Source: Acanthochromis polyacanthus (taxonomy: Eukaryota > Chordata > Actinopteri > Pomacentridae). Taken from it: a stretch of DNA of 64,000 nucleotides. The notes beneath the pieces are model-generated. The model had not been told where the DNA came from, searched no databases, and was given only the letters and a program-made list of their open reading frames with translations. The stretch's first letter is position 1; each line of letters opens with the position of its first letter. Made by a program: the position numbers and the translations under genes. Positions 1 to 10,922 of the stretch are shown piece by piece. The DNA is taken from positions 40,649,474-40,713,473 of the forward strand of contig NC_067113.1 in NCBI RefSeq assembly GCF_021347895.1. Reading direction: 5' to 3'.

Positions 1-574
1 TTGTGTCAGAGCGAACTAATTACATGGCGAGAGGTATTCTGTGAATCGCAGAGGGCTGGAGGCATCACGCTCACCTTGACAAGAGCAGGGAGGAATGAAA
101 GAAAGAAGAAAAAGCCGAGCGCTCGGCAAAATTAAAGTGCAAATGCTCCGACTGCTGCTCCGCTGCCATCACAGCGGCAGCGAGTAGAATAACGAATGCT
201 GTAGAGAGTTCAATGAGAGCAGTAAAAATAGATGCTATTAGAGGGAGACAGAGAGAGGAATACAGAGAAAGTGTGATTTTCTTAGGTGTGCTGACAGTTT
301 GAGGCCAACAGCAGCGCGAGCACGCAGCAGCTGTTTGTGAGCGCATCAATACGCACACCGTGTCAATCCTCCGGTCCTCATTAAGTCTGCCGTAGTTTGG
401 AGGTTTTTGTCGAGTCATGTTTTGCTGCCCAGCCTGATACAGCTGACGCCGCATATCTGGAGTTCAACCTCACACCTCTTCCTCATCTCGCTCCTCCACC
501 TTCTCCTGTCCTTCCATCACCTCCTCCGGCCTAAAACCTCCCCGTCTTTCTTATCCACCTCCTGAAAATACCCG

Positions 575-611
575 GGAGGAGGAGGAGGAGGAGGAGGAGG
601 AGGAGGAGGAG
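575..611. repeat. (GGA)n microsatellite
   Basis: About twelve uninterrupted GGA triplets (TCC on the other strand). A purine-only strand of this kind can form triplex or G-rich structures. No gene-related role is visible. Confidence 0.9.
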
Positions 612-1225
612 AGAACATAGCGAAACAACATCCACTTCAGTCTTGATAATCTGACTCTTCATTTTGCTCTCTGACTCGTCGTGCCTCTGCTGAAGCTCAC
701 AGATGAACTATTGGACTCTTCTGGGGTCATTAAGCTCATTTCACCACGGCAACAGAAGCTGCTGCTATAACTTACAGGCAAATTCCTATTGCTCTGTAAA
801 CGCACGTACAACGGCGAAGGCTCTGAGCTGCCACCGTGGTTTTGAATGATGATTTGAATGAGCAGCATCCAGATAAGCTGAACGTCACCTGTTTGACAGG
901 AGTGTTTTCTCTGAGAATATAGCCGCTGCTTTTCTTCATTAGCTGCACGCAGTGTTTATTTAAAGCATTCAAGATCACCTGTAGTGCTCATGAGGTGCAA
1001 GATGAGACGGTTTTAGCATTTAGAATCTGCTGCTTTCCTCCTCAAACTGCAGAGAAGATGACAGAAGATATGACGGTGCTGGATAGCAGATGAATCAAGC
1101 AATAAAATAAGAGTACTCATGGGACTTGGCAAGTGCTTTGGAATACAGTTTCAGTGTGGTTCAGGTGACAGGTATGCAAGGAAATATGTTCACTCAAAAC
1201 CCATCAGTGGGGTTAAAAAAAAAAT

Positions 1226-1905
1226 ACACCATTTATCAGAGCTGGAAACCATAAAAACCAGAAGAACGCAAGTGTAACTTTGAGTTTCGGTGGGAAAAAA
1301 AAAAAAAATCAACCAAATCTAAACTTTAAATTGTGATATTTCATCAGTCATTTTATTCTAAGGGATTTCTTTTAAACATGCAAAAAAAATGAAGCGTTTG
1401 CAGTAATCGGATTCTGTAAAATACTACAAATTCTCTTAAAAAAAAAATCAAACCACTAAAATAATACAATTTACCAGAGCTGGAAACCATAAAAACCAGA
1501 AGAACGCAAGTGTAACTTTGAGTTTTGGTGGAAAAATCAACCAAATCTAAGCTTAAAATTATGATATTTCATCAACATCACTTTATTCTCAGTGATTTAT
1601 TTTAAATGTGCAAAAAATAAACCATTTGCAGCAATCAGATTGTGTAAAATACTTAAAAAAAAGGAAGAAAATCACCAAAATTATACCACTTCAGAGTCGG
1701 AAACTGTGAAAAACAGAAATTGCAAGCATAATTTTCAGTTTTGGTGGAAAAAAAAAATCAATCAAAACTCAGTTACAAATTGTGATATTTCATCAAAGTC
1801 ATTTTATTCTAAGTGGCTTCTTTTAAATGTGCAAAAATCTAACTGTTTGCAGGAATCACTTTCTGTAAAATACTAAAAATTCTCACACTCTTGAGTGGAG
1901 AAGAA
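1226..1905. repeat. Three-copy imperfect tandem repeat, unit about 220-240 bp
   Basis: The landmark GCTGGAAACC..AAAAACCAGAAG occurs near 1241 and 1479, and a diverged copy (GTCGGAAACT) near 1696. Each is followed in the same order by TTTTGGTGG, AAATCAACCAAATCTAA, ATATTTCATC, CATTTTATTCTAAG, GTTTGCAG and CTGTAAAATACT. The spacing is 238 and then 217 bp. The order of landmarks shows tandem duplication rather than chance AT-richness. Related single copies lie near 10.1-10.5 kb and 12.7-13.0 kb. No coding capacity is seen and the family is not recognised. Confidence 0.8.
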
Positions 1906-2417
1906 GCCATCGCTAGCTCACATGAGACGAACAATGAGCTTTTGTTACAAGTGAATGCTAGTCTAACAAAAACTCTGGGGCTTTTCAGCTGAACTGCAGG
2001 ATGTGTTTACACAGAGCAGATAGGTATGACAAGAATGAAGCCAAATTAGAAATGTCAGTGATAAAATCTGTGGCATGCAGAGCCACTGACACACCGCCAA
2101 CACCTGGAGCAAAATGTTGATTCTTTTTTCTTTTGTAAAATAAACAATCAAAAGCAATTCAACTTATTCTTCTATTTTTTTTATAAATCTCACAACTTTG
2201 ACATACTGCAGAGGCAGCTAGCAGGAGTTCCATTTAATAGTAATATAAAGCACGTTTATGACTGAGAAATTCTGGTTTATGAGACGCTTTTTGGATGACA
2301 GATTGCTTTAAATATGTCACAATGAGGGGCTGCAATGAAGAAAAAGCTAATCAGAGGGGAAAATGAGACTAAAGCTACCAAATTCAAATTGCTTTGTGGT
2401 AACGGTGAAACCACATA

Positions 2418-3074
2418 CAGGGGGTCCTTGGTTTACGACATTTTTTGATGGAAAAAAGGAAACGTTAAATATGTTTCTCGAGAACATTCACAAAAAAAAA
2501 AAAATTAACTAAAATCCAGAGAATTTTGCTGGATTTTGGCTGATTTCTTTGTGAATGTTTTTAAAGAAAATATTAGAAGTTTTACTGATATGTATGGAAT
2601 CATTTTAGTTATTTTTAGGAATTTTTGGGAAGATTTTTACTCCTTTTTTAAAAATATTTACAAATTTGGGGGATTTTTTTAAAATAAAACTTTCAAGGAA
2701 ATCTTTTAAGGACTTCTTGGAATTTTCTTCCTGAAGGTTTTGCAAATTTTCAGAAATTTGGGGAATTTTTTTGCTGATTTTTTGGATTTTTTTCAGAGAA
2801 GGAAACTATGTTTTTTGATGCCCATAAATGAGAGCGACTGGAGGGTTAATAAAACACTCGGAAACTGAGCGAAACACTGGCGAACATCGGCATTGTTAGA
2901 TCACGTTGCAAAAACAGTGGAATATATTCTGTTATCTTCTAGTAAAAGGATTCATACATGCATGAAAGTTGCTATTATTCACGATATCATGATGCTCCTA
3001 ACGGCTTTGTTTACATTTCCCGACCTACATCAACGTGTCGGAACAGCACTCTACCTTAAGCTGAGGACCCCCTG
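2418..3074. mobile_element. MITE with CAGGGGGTCCT termini
   Basis: The left end is CAGGGGGTCCTTGGTTTACG. The right end reads CTGAGGACCCCCTG, whose reverse complement is CAGGGGGTCCTCAG, so the termini form a short inverted repeat. The interior has no transposase frame and is interrupted by a piggyBac-like MITE (2438-2849). No convincing target-site duplication is visible, and the hAT assignment rests only on the CAGGG-type terminus. The right end stops 33 bp from the far1 exon donor. Confidence 0.6.
2438..2849 (-). mobile_element. piggyBac-like MITE, truncated copy
   Basis: Matches the family whose full copies are at 44255, 58373 and 60252. Recognisable parts are the ACATTTTTTGATGG stretch, the central fold-back around AAAATCCAGAGAATTTTGCTGGATTTTGG, the block ending in GAAACTATGTTTTTTGATGCCC, and the terminus GGAGGGTTAA at 2840-2849. 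The opposite terminus (CCCTCGTG side) is missing. It sits inside the CAGGGGGTCCT element. Confidence 0.75.
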
Positions 3075-3107
3075 GATACAAATAAAATGAGCACACTTGG
3101 CTCTCAC

Positions 3108-3296
3108 CTTGCACTTCATCATGTCGCTGACCCTCTGCTGCATGGACTGGCCTGCTTTGGGCCTCACCAGGATGTAGAGGGCTTTGACTTCAGGGCAGGA
3201 CCTCAGCAGCTTCTCCACCAACACTTTCCCCATGAAGCCCGTGGCTCCTGTGATCAGCACGTTCTTGCCGGCGTAGTACTCCGCTACGGACGCCAT
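3108..3296 (-). CDS. far1: Fatty acyl-CoA reductase 1, first coding exon
   Basis: Sixty-three codons from ATG (3296-3294) to a lysine codon at the donor AAG|GTGAGAG. The translation aligns without gaps to the first 63 residues of vertebrate FAR proteins ([22 protein letters not shown]). It contains the Rossmann NAD(P)-binding motif TGATGFMG at residues 16-23. FAR enzymes reduce long-chain acyl-CoA to fatty alcohol with NADPH on the peroxisomal membrane, supplying ether-lipid and wax synthesis. The catalytic YxxxK motif and C-terminal membrane anchor are on exons outside the window. LLRSCP favours FAR1, while [14 protein letters not shown] is closer to FAR2, so FAR family membership is near certain but the paralog is less so. 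The frame stays open upstream of the ATG, but family alignment supports this Met. Confidence 0.88.
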
Positions 3297-3395
3297 TCTG
3301 CTGCCCGCTGTGCCACTGCAGATGTCCGTCAGTCCGGTCTGTCCGTCTGCTGCCTGCTCTAATGACCCGTCGAGGTTCCCGGCTTCAGACAGCTC
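3297..3395 (-). other. far1: far1 5' UTR portion of the first coding exon
   Basis: A pyrimidine-rich acceptor, TTCTCCCTCTCTGCAG, ends just above 3395, giving a 99-nt leader before the ATG at 3296. This matches FAR genes in which a non-coding first exon is spliced to the exon carrying the start codon. No stop codon interrupts the far1 frame within the leader, so an N-terminal extension is formally possible if an upstream exon supplies an ATG. The conserved Met makes this unlikely. Confidence 0.7.
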
Positions 3396-3978
3396 CTGCA
3401 GAGAGGGAGAAGACGAACATGAGGACGGGCAGCCACAAACTTTGAATACTGTGTCAGGACACATTTGTAAAGCCGGCGTGCGAGTTTTAGCAGCGAAACA
3501 TGCAGCAAGAAGCTAAATCTGACGTGTTTATCGCACTAAAACGAGGCCAGTTGAAGAACAGCGAAGTGACGAGTGAACGTACAATTTTTAAGTCCGTCAC
3601 TTTGATACGTTGTGGCAGGAAAAGCACATTTTAGCCAATTTAGAGCATGAATCAGTGGCGTTATCTCTCCTTTCTGACCTTCATAGCACCACAAGAAGCA
3701 CGGAACTAGTATGCTAATTATATGAATATTCATAATGTGAGATAGTGAGAGGGCAGTCTGACATCAGCTTTTATGTATTTGTGCATCTGTGTGTTTGTGT
3801 GGCGTTTTCAGAGGACGCTTGGTGAAAACATAGGTCAGCAACTATGAAAATAATAGTTTTGTGTTATTTTAGGCTATTACAAACTAGCAAACTAGCAATT
3901 TGTTTTATTTAATACAGTTAATCAAATGTAACAGATGACAGGGAAGCAGTTCATTGTATCAAGCATTAACTTTACCTG

Positions 3979-4747
3979 TATGGAGGAGTGAGAGTGCCAA
4001 ATTGCGAAAAAAAAAATCTATCGAATAATAATACAATAAAAAAGGACACATGAAGACAAATAAAAAATTAATAATATTGGCATATAAAGAAATTAATCAA
4101 AAAATAAATCCATAAAGGCTTGTAAAAGTATGAATATTAAGACAACTAAATAAAATAATTTAAAAAATAGTAAGAAGAAATGTGCTTAAAGAAAATAAAA
4201 ATGGCAATGTAAAGCAAACTTAATCAATAATGAATCCCTAAAAATAAAAGTATATAAAAGTCTAAACATTAAAACAAATAAATAAAATAATCAAAAATAA
4301 TAAGAAGAAATGTGCTTTTCTTTTGCTTTAAAAGCGACATAACATTATAATGTCATATTGTATTGTAGCAACACACATGTAACATGATTATTTTTATTTC
4401 ATTTATAAGCACATTTCTTCTTATTTTTTTTAAATATTATATTTGTCTTTATATTTCTACTTTTGTTTGCCTTTTCTTTTATTGATACATTTTTGATTAA
4501 TACCTTTATATTGTCACATTATTTACTTTATTATAAAAACATTTTTTATTTTTTTCAATTTTATTTATTTGTGTTTATATTTATTCTTTCATTAGCCTTT
4601 TCTTTTACGTTTTTTTTTTTATTTTTATTGCTTTATAAAGCAACATTACTATTTTTAAATGGTATTTATTCATCTTTATATTTCCATTTTTATTTGCTTA
4701 TTCTTTTATAGATTATTTTTGTCATTTGGCACTCTCCCTACTCCATA
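3979..4747. mobile_element. AT-rich palindromic fold-back element
   Basis: The left end TATGGAGGAGTGAGAGTGCC and right end GGCACTCTCCCTACTCCATA are inverted copies with about two mismatches, continuing into AAAT. The arms are long A-rich (left) and T-rich (right) tracts with mirrored motifs such as AAGAAGAAATGTGCTT on the left and AGCACATTTCTTCTTA on the right. It looks like a non-autonomous fold-back/MITE element or an inverted duplication. No transposase frame, and the superfamily is unknown. Confidence 0.65.
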
Positions 4748-6070
4748 TTTGCATCACCAGTAAATGGAATTATCATGTGTACTGACAGAAAACCCGATCA
4801 CCAGCCAGCACCGGAAATCACAAAACCGAACTTTCTTCTATCTTCACCCAAAACGACACGAAGAACACTTTAACCTTGATGTGAAAACACTGGATGACAT
4901 CATGAGCTTTAATCGTCTCGTCCTGCAAGGTCTCAGCGGTGCGGGAGTGGAGTTTCTCAGAACACAGCTTGTCGTGTTGACTCGGAGTTATCCGTGGAGA
5001 TTTACATGGCGACAGATCTATTAGCTGGAAGCCCCGTTTAGTCACAACGTGCACACAACAACGTGCACGCACAGAAAGGCAGGCGAAATGAAGAGTGACT
5101 CATACACCTGCTTTAAACCACTCAGACGCGCACCGATCCGAGATAAAGTGACACCGGCTCGCCCTGTGTGTCATTCTTTCAATGGATTTTGACGTGTTTC
5201 TGGATGTCCCTCCGCCCCTCATTGTATGGCAGCTTAATTGGATCAATCGCTGCTCTAATGGCGGCGGTGTAATGGACTGTGTCTGCTTATTTGGGCCAAC
5301 TCGATACAATAAATTAGGAGCTGTGTCTGCTGCTTTAGCGGTGGCAGGCGGCCAACCAGCTCCTGTGGGGTCCCGATTACGACAAAAACACCAGGCAGAA
5401 GAGTTGAGGTCGCTCCCGACATCCTCGGGGTCAGATAGTGGCCGTTAGCTTCAGTACCGACTCCAGCCTCCATGTTTACAGCAGCAGAAGCAACAGTTTC
5501 CTCTTTGCATATTCGTTGTTTTCTATCTGCGACCGATCATCAAGATCACAAAACACACGGACTCCGAGGTCTTCTGTTTTATGTTAAACACACAAAAATT
5601 GCAAATGCTTTCATCCCATCATGCCTCAATTACTCTAACAGCCTTTTTATGTGGCTGAAAAGAACAACATAAATCGGCTACAGACGGTGCAGAAATCCGA
5701 ATTTTAACCACAGAAAGCAGATTTGAGCTCTTCCTGTTCGATTTAAAATTGATTACAAGGTTCTTTTAATTACTTTAAGGTACAAAACGCACTGGCTCAT
5801 CATTATTTTATCCCTGTGCGACCTCGGTTTTCTGTCTATTGAAGATTAAAGGGGTCAAGAGTTTTAAATCTGAGCTCAAGATGTACTTTTATCCATAAGC
5901 CTTGACTTATTTTCGTCAGTTTTTGCATTCAATTTGCATTTATTTGAAGCACTTTTACCACTGTGTTTGCGAGTGCTGTAAAAACGCCGACAGTTCCCGT
6001 AGCAGCATCTTGCCAAGGTGAGTTTTCACGATAGACAGGTGACAAATGAAAGGAAAAACCAATGTAAAGT

Positions 6071-6300
6071 AAACGGTTGTATTTATATAGCGCTTTTATC
6101 CAAAGTGCTTTACATGATACGTCACATTCACACACTGATGGTGGAAGCTGCCATGCAAGGCGCTAACCACAACCACCATGAGCAAATAAGGGTTGACCAG
6201 AGCTCGATGGGCCGAGGATCGAACCAGCAACCTTCCAGTTACAAAACGGCCACTCTACCCACTGATCCATCCTGCCATTGTATGCCACCAGAACAGATTT
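6071..6300 (-). mobile_element. tRNA-derived SINE
   Basis: On the minus strand there are tRNA promoter-like boxes: an A box in AGTGGGTAGAGTGGCC and a B box in GCTGGTTCGATCCTCGG. They are followed by the tail common to a widespread fish SINE (GCGCTAACCACAACCACCATGAG and TTTATATAGCGCTTTT on the plus strand). The cloverleaf is not intact, so it is not called a tRNA gene. Confidence 0.75.
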
Positions 6301-6399
6301 AACTCAGTTTAATATGGATTTTCCATTACCTCTTTAATTCTACTGCAGGGATGAACACCTTTTTTCCCTCATTTAGTGTTTTGATGACGATAATGGAGA

Positions 6400-6703
6400 G
6401 CGACCATGTCATTTCAATGTTCTGTAAATGTTTTGTTTCTTTGTAAGCTGTCATCTGTAAGCTGTAATGTGTAAATGATAAACTGAAACTTATTTTTCTT
6501 AGGAAATGTCAGGTTGTTCATGTTTTGTAAAAAGATAATTCTTTAAATGTGAACATATTCAGAATGTACCTTTTTGCACTAAAACAAAGGAAACATGTGG
6601 ATTTGTGTTCATTTAGAGGTTATTATGCTGCGATTTTACTGCTCACTTGAGATCAAATTGGGCTGAATGTGACCCCTGAAATAAAATGAGTTTGACACCC
6701 CAA
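6400..6703 (+). mobile_element. hAT-like MITE (CAGGGGTGTCAAAC family), partial
   Basis: Shares ordered blocks with copies at 21997-23119 and 24969-25588: GTAATGTGTAAATGATAAACTG, TTTTTCTTAGGAAATGTCAGGTTG, GCACTAAAACAAAGGAA, GGTTATTATGCTGCGATTTTACTG, GAGATCAAATTGGGCTGAA, and the terminus GAGTTTGACACCCC. The left end is unclear, and the internal ACAAAA-rich part is absent. Confidence 0.7.
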
Positions 6704-7251
6704 AGATCCAAAGACCCTTTCCCAAAGCTGTAAATTTGGTAAGAAACCATTTCAGAAGACAGCTCGCCTAAAACTCACATTCAAATGGAACATCTGCTGA
6801 TGGGATGTTTACTACTAAAGGACCACTAACAACCCTCGTTGAGGCAACAGGATGCCTCCTACCTCCACCAGAATCTGACAAGGGTCGTAAAGTGTCAGCT
6901 GTGAGGAAAACCACACCTCTGCAGAAGAGGATTAGCATTCTTCATGGTGGCCTCTTGACCTCCCAACCCAACACACAGAACTTGGTATGCAGGAATGAGC
7001 TGAACAGTTTCAGAACATTAAGGAAAAGCAGCATCGCCAGTGACGATCTGGACTCGGACTCTGACACCAGATTGATTGATACCAATTTTCTCAGGCAAGC
7101 CAAGATTGATATCCCTAAATTAATGAGTGCAACTTTGACCACAAAGTCTAGTTTCTACCATTGGGTGTGTTGCAGCCTATACTTTTATCGGATGGTTATT
7201 TCTGCTTCAGAGCGGGATCACTTCTGCTTTTTATGCCGTAACATGCCAAGA

Positions 7252-7284
7252 TGATTAATCGATTCATTGATAGTTGCAGCCCTA
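7252..7284. mobile_element. Remnant terminus of a hAT-like element
   Basis: GATTCATTGATAGTTGCAGC followed by CCTA is, read in reverse, the TAGGGCTGCAACTA terminus seen in common fish hAT MITEs. No matching second end is seen nearby, so this is a remnant at best. Confidence 0.35.
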
Positions 7285-10119
7285 CTTTTATCCTACATCG
7301 TTTGGTTCCTTGAACGAGGTTATTTCTGCAACATTTTGCTACCATTGAGCGGACAAAGACGCCGTCATCATGGAAGAAACGACGCCATCCAGAATAGAAA
7401 TTTCCACCACAGCATGACCGTGATCACTTACAACAGCTTTGTACTGATTTGCAGTGAGCCTTCACTCTAAGGGGGGAAGTGTTTGGGTTTTTCCTGAAAT
7501 TTAGCACCTATTTAACCACTGTGACAAGTTAAATTTTCAATTAGCAGCAACAAATGCTCATTTATTATCTATTTATTTGTGCATTCATTCAATTACTGGA
7601 AAAAAGAAATCACTTAATGCACCAAAGAAGAGTAAAAATCGTCCATTCTAGTTTCCCAGAGTTCATATCTCTTGTTTTACGTGACAAACATCTTTAATTG
7701 AAACATGACTGACATCAATCAAAGTTTTTCCGTTGATCAAAACCTCTCACGGCTTATCCCCAGTATTTGGGGCAGTGTTCTGAAACGACACTTTGCTCCA
7801 GAGAAAAGTCATTTTCTGTCTTTTGAGGACCTTGAATTCTTGTTTGTTTTCGGTATTTGCTGAAGGCGCCCTTGGCTGAACGAGACTGTGGATGGATGGG
7901 AGGGGCTCGTCGAATCCCACGCGGACAACAATACGACAAAAGCGCTTGAGGAACTGAGCGAGAGCAGGGGAAGTTTATTACAGCTGGACTTTGGAGGCAG
8001 AACAGTGTCGTGTAAATGTGAGCGGTATTCATGAGAGAGAGTTAATGGTTTATTTTAGTATTATTGTGCTGAGTGCTGCAGACAAACACGAGAACATTAC
8101 TGTCATATCTTTAAGAAACACTGCAGGATTAATACACGAGATCAGCAGCTAATGCTTTCCTGTGTAAATATTTCCTCAAGCATCTGGGGTAGTTCAAAGC
8201 AACGCCAGTATGATTTATGATGTGCAATTCAAAATATTCTTTAGCATATTAAAAAAAAGCGAGGTGTGAAGTTGGACACTAACGAGCCACTCTGGTATGA
8301 AGCTGTAAAAGCCACAGCTTATCTTTAACCGCTTGGCTTTATAATTGATGCAGAAAAACGGCGTGACTCTGGGTTTTACTGCACTTTTTGGTTTTATTTG
8401 ACGACTACGGTTCACCGCCAAACGTCGACCGTGTTACCTTCAGACGGTAATCGACAGCAACCTGAGCCTGTTCTCCCTGCGACTCAGGCGGGCCGGCTGC
8501 AGCTATGCGTCTATCTGATCAAAGCATTGTGTCAATGTGTGGGCTAAAAAGCTCACAAACCACACTGTCAATGTTGCTGTTCATTTGTGTGTTGCCACGA
8601 CAACGACGCGCCGATACAGCACAAGCTTCTTAAATATGGCATGACGGCTTCCCGGCCAATCACAGAGCAGGGGCAGCAGCAGTGGCACATTCAGCTCGGG
8701 CTAACATTTGCCAACCAGGATGTTTAAAAAAAAAAAAAAAAAAGCATGGCTAATAAGCTGCCTACTTTAAAATTTCCACTTGGCAACAATGTGCACAACA
8801 TTTAGCCAAGACCAGAGCCTGATCAGCACTTTTCTGTGATTCAGCAGGGCTGTGATTTGTACAGGAGATGAGTTGCCTCCCTCCCTCTGCTTCTTTCATC
8901 CTCTCTCCTGGGCTGCAGATTCCCAGCATGTCTGCCCAAAGACAGAAGACGGAAACCAAATCCTCCTGAGCCAAACGTGGCCCAGATAACAAAACAATCT
9001 TGTATTTACTCGCTTGCCTTCCATTCTACTGTCTGTGCATGCAATATTGAATTACGCTCCCCCTTGCACACAAACAAATGGAAAAAGAGGTGTGTGTCTG
9101 GTTTATTCCTGCACTGGTCTGGAGGTGTCACGGGAAAATAAAGCCAAAGAGTTGAAAGCAAAGCCTGCAGTTTTGTCAGATTATGCTAATCGGTTTGTCC
9201 TGGATCTATAACTTAAAGACAAGCTAATATCTACAGATTTGCTGCTGCGTACGCATAAACTAAATAAAGGTCATAGTCAAGGTCCTTTGCAGAGGCCTCC
9301 AACATTCCAGCTTTGTGCTACACAGATTCCCTGTGGACACGAGGACAAGGGCAGAGGGCCTGAAAGTCACTACGGATTAACGCCTGACAATGGAAATGTT
9401 CCTGTAGCCTGGAAAGTGTTGGAATGAACTTGCATATCCCAGATTCATGATACTGCACACACGCACTGGTGCATTCTTTTCAGGTTACAAAACTCCACCT
9501 CCTGCTTCTCCTGTCGCCTGACAGGTCTGATGGTGTCCAGCTTCTGTCTGTCCCAACGCAGAAACAGGAGCTAAACTGGACATCTCAACGCCAAATGGGG
9601 CTGGATAAAGTTTCAGTTTTTCAATACTGGGGGGGCAGAAAACATGTGAATTTGGCACAAAGCTGTAATATTAGCAATAACAGCTCATCATTTAAATGAT
9701 TAGCCAGTTCATCGTTATGCCAACACAATGTCAGAAACCAAAGATCCCAATGCATATATGCCTAGGCCTGCAGGAATTATCCACAAAAGGTGGTCTAATT
9801 CTGCTTACTGGGATGCTGGGAAGCAAGTACGGGTCACTTTATAATCAAGGGTTCACACGCAAAGACGGTTAAGAACCACCAAGTCACACCAAAACATTAT
9901 ACCAGTAGGAGGTGAAGTGTGGCCTCAAAACAGCATATTGAGCAACAAATTTATATGCAGTGTCTCAACACGCATGAATGCGTTCTTAACAGTTCTGGGT
10001 CCTGGGGAAGTCCGCCTGTTGTGTTTGTTTGTTTTAGTTGTGATACAAATGAATTAACCCTGAGTAAAATTGACCGGTGGGTTTGAATGCATGCTATTTT
10101 TTAATCAAAATGCCAAAAT

Positions 10120-10470
10120 TACGCCATTTATTGGATGCGGAAAGTGTAAAAACAACAAAATTCTGGGTTTTTAAAACAACCTTCCAATGGGATTTGAACC
10201 ACTTGCTGTTTTGTTGGAAAAAATACCCAAATCTAAGTTAAAAATGCGATATATCACTATGTCCGACATAAAATACTGTAAAAATATTCAGTTCAATCCA
10301 AAAGTTCTGGGCTTCTCTACACAAGAATGAAACCATTAACGTCTCTGCTGCAACCAACAGTCATGTGAGAAGAAAAACAGTAGTTTTAAAGCTGAACTAG
10401 GCTGACCTGCAGCAGATAAGAGACAAGAATGGAAACTAATTAAAGCTCTAAGTAGTAAAATATCGGTGGA
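10120..10470. repeat. Dispersed copy of the 1.2-kb tandem-repeat family
   Basis: Contains the same ordered landmarks as 1226-2060: a GGAAAGTGTAAAAAC block, ACCCAAATCTAAGTTAAAAAT, CGATATATCA, ATAAAATACTGTAAAAAT, CATGTGAGAAGAA, then a CTGAAC..CTGCAG..CAGATAAG..GACAAGAATG block also found near 1990-2040. Unnamed family. Confidence 0.5.
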
Positions 10471-10562
10471 ATGTGGAGCTCCTTTTTTTTGTTGAAAACG
10501 TGTGGGCATTTTGAAAATTGTTCATGTTGATTTCTGTTTTTTCCACATATTAATACTATATA

Positions 10563-10922
10563 TTAGGGATGGTGGATATTATCGGCACACAGATATCATC
10601 GGCCCGATATTGGCCTAAAAGTGTAATATTGTTCAATGTCGTTATCGTTTTGTTTTTTTTGTCTATCATGAAAACCGATAAAATAATGCCTGGAGCGCAA
10701 ATGATCACATCAAACTGTGTCCTGAAGCGTATAAAAAAGTCGAGTGGCCGCAGTAACAAGCTTGCTGTGGGTGACTAACAACATGTATGTGGTTTGGAAA
10801 TATTTCAAAGCCCATATATATCAGTATCGGTTGGTATCGGTATCGGTTGATATCGGAATTGGACAATATCGACTTATTGGTTTTTGGCAAAAAAAAAAAA
10901 AAACAGTATCAGACATCGCTGC
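10563..10922. mobile_element. hAT-like MITE rich in TATCGG motifs
   Basis: Starts near TAGGGATGGTGGATATTATC and ends near GTATCAGACATCGCTG. In between are GATATCATCGGCCCGATATTGGCC and repeated TATCGGTTGATATCGG motifs. This arrangement matches an abundant fish MITE beginning TAGGGATGYCCGATA. The termini are degenerate and no target-site duplication is clear. Confidence 0.6.

Larger units (their letters stand above)
1..2417 (-). other. far1: far1 intron downstream of first coding exon (part)
   Basis: No exon or conserved coding frame is visible on either strand. On the minus strand this lies downstream of the far1 donor at 3108, so it is inferred to be intron 2 of far1, and the next coding exon is outside the window. 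It contains a GGA microsatellite and an imperfect tandem repeat, listed separately. Open frames up to 127 codons here lack recognisable domains. Confidence 0.6.

Noticed and set aside
6805..7254. 149-codon plus-strand frame starting with ATG
   Set aside because: No recognisable domain, no splice signals examined fit a gene, and it lies among hAT-like remnants. Probably chance or a decayed transposon fragment.
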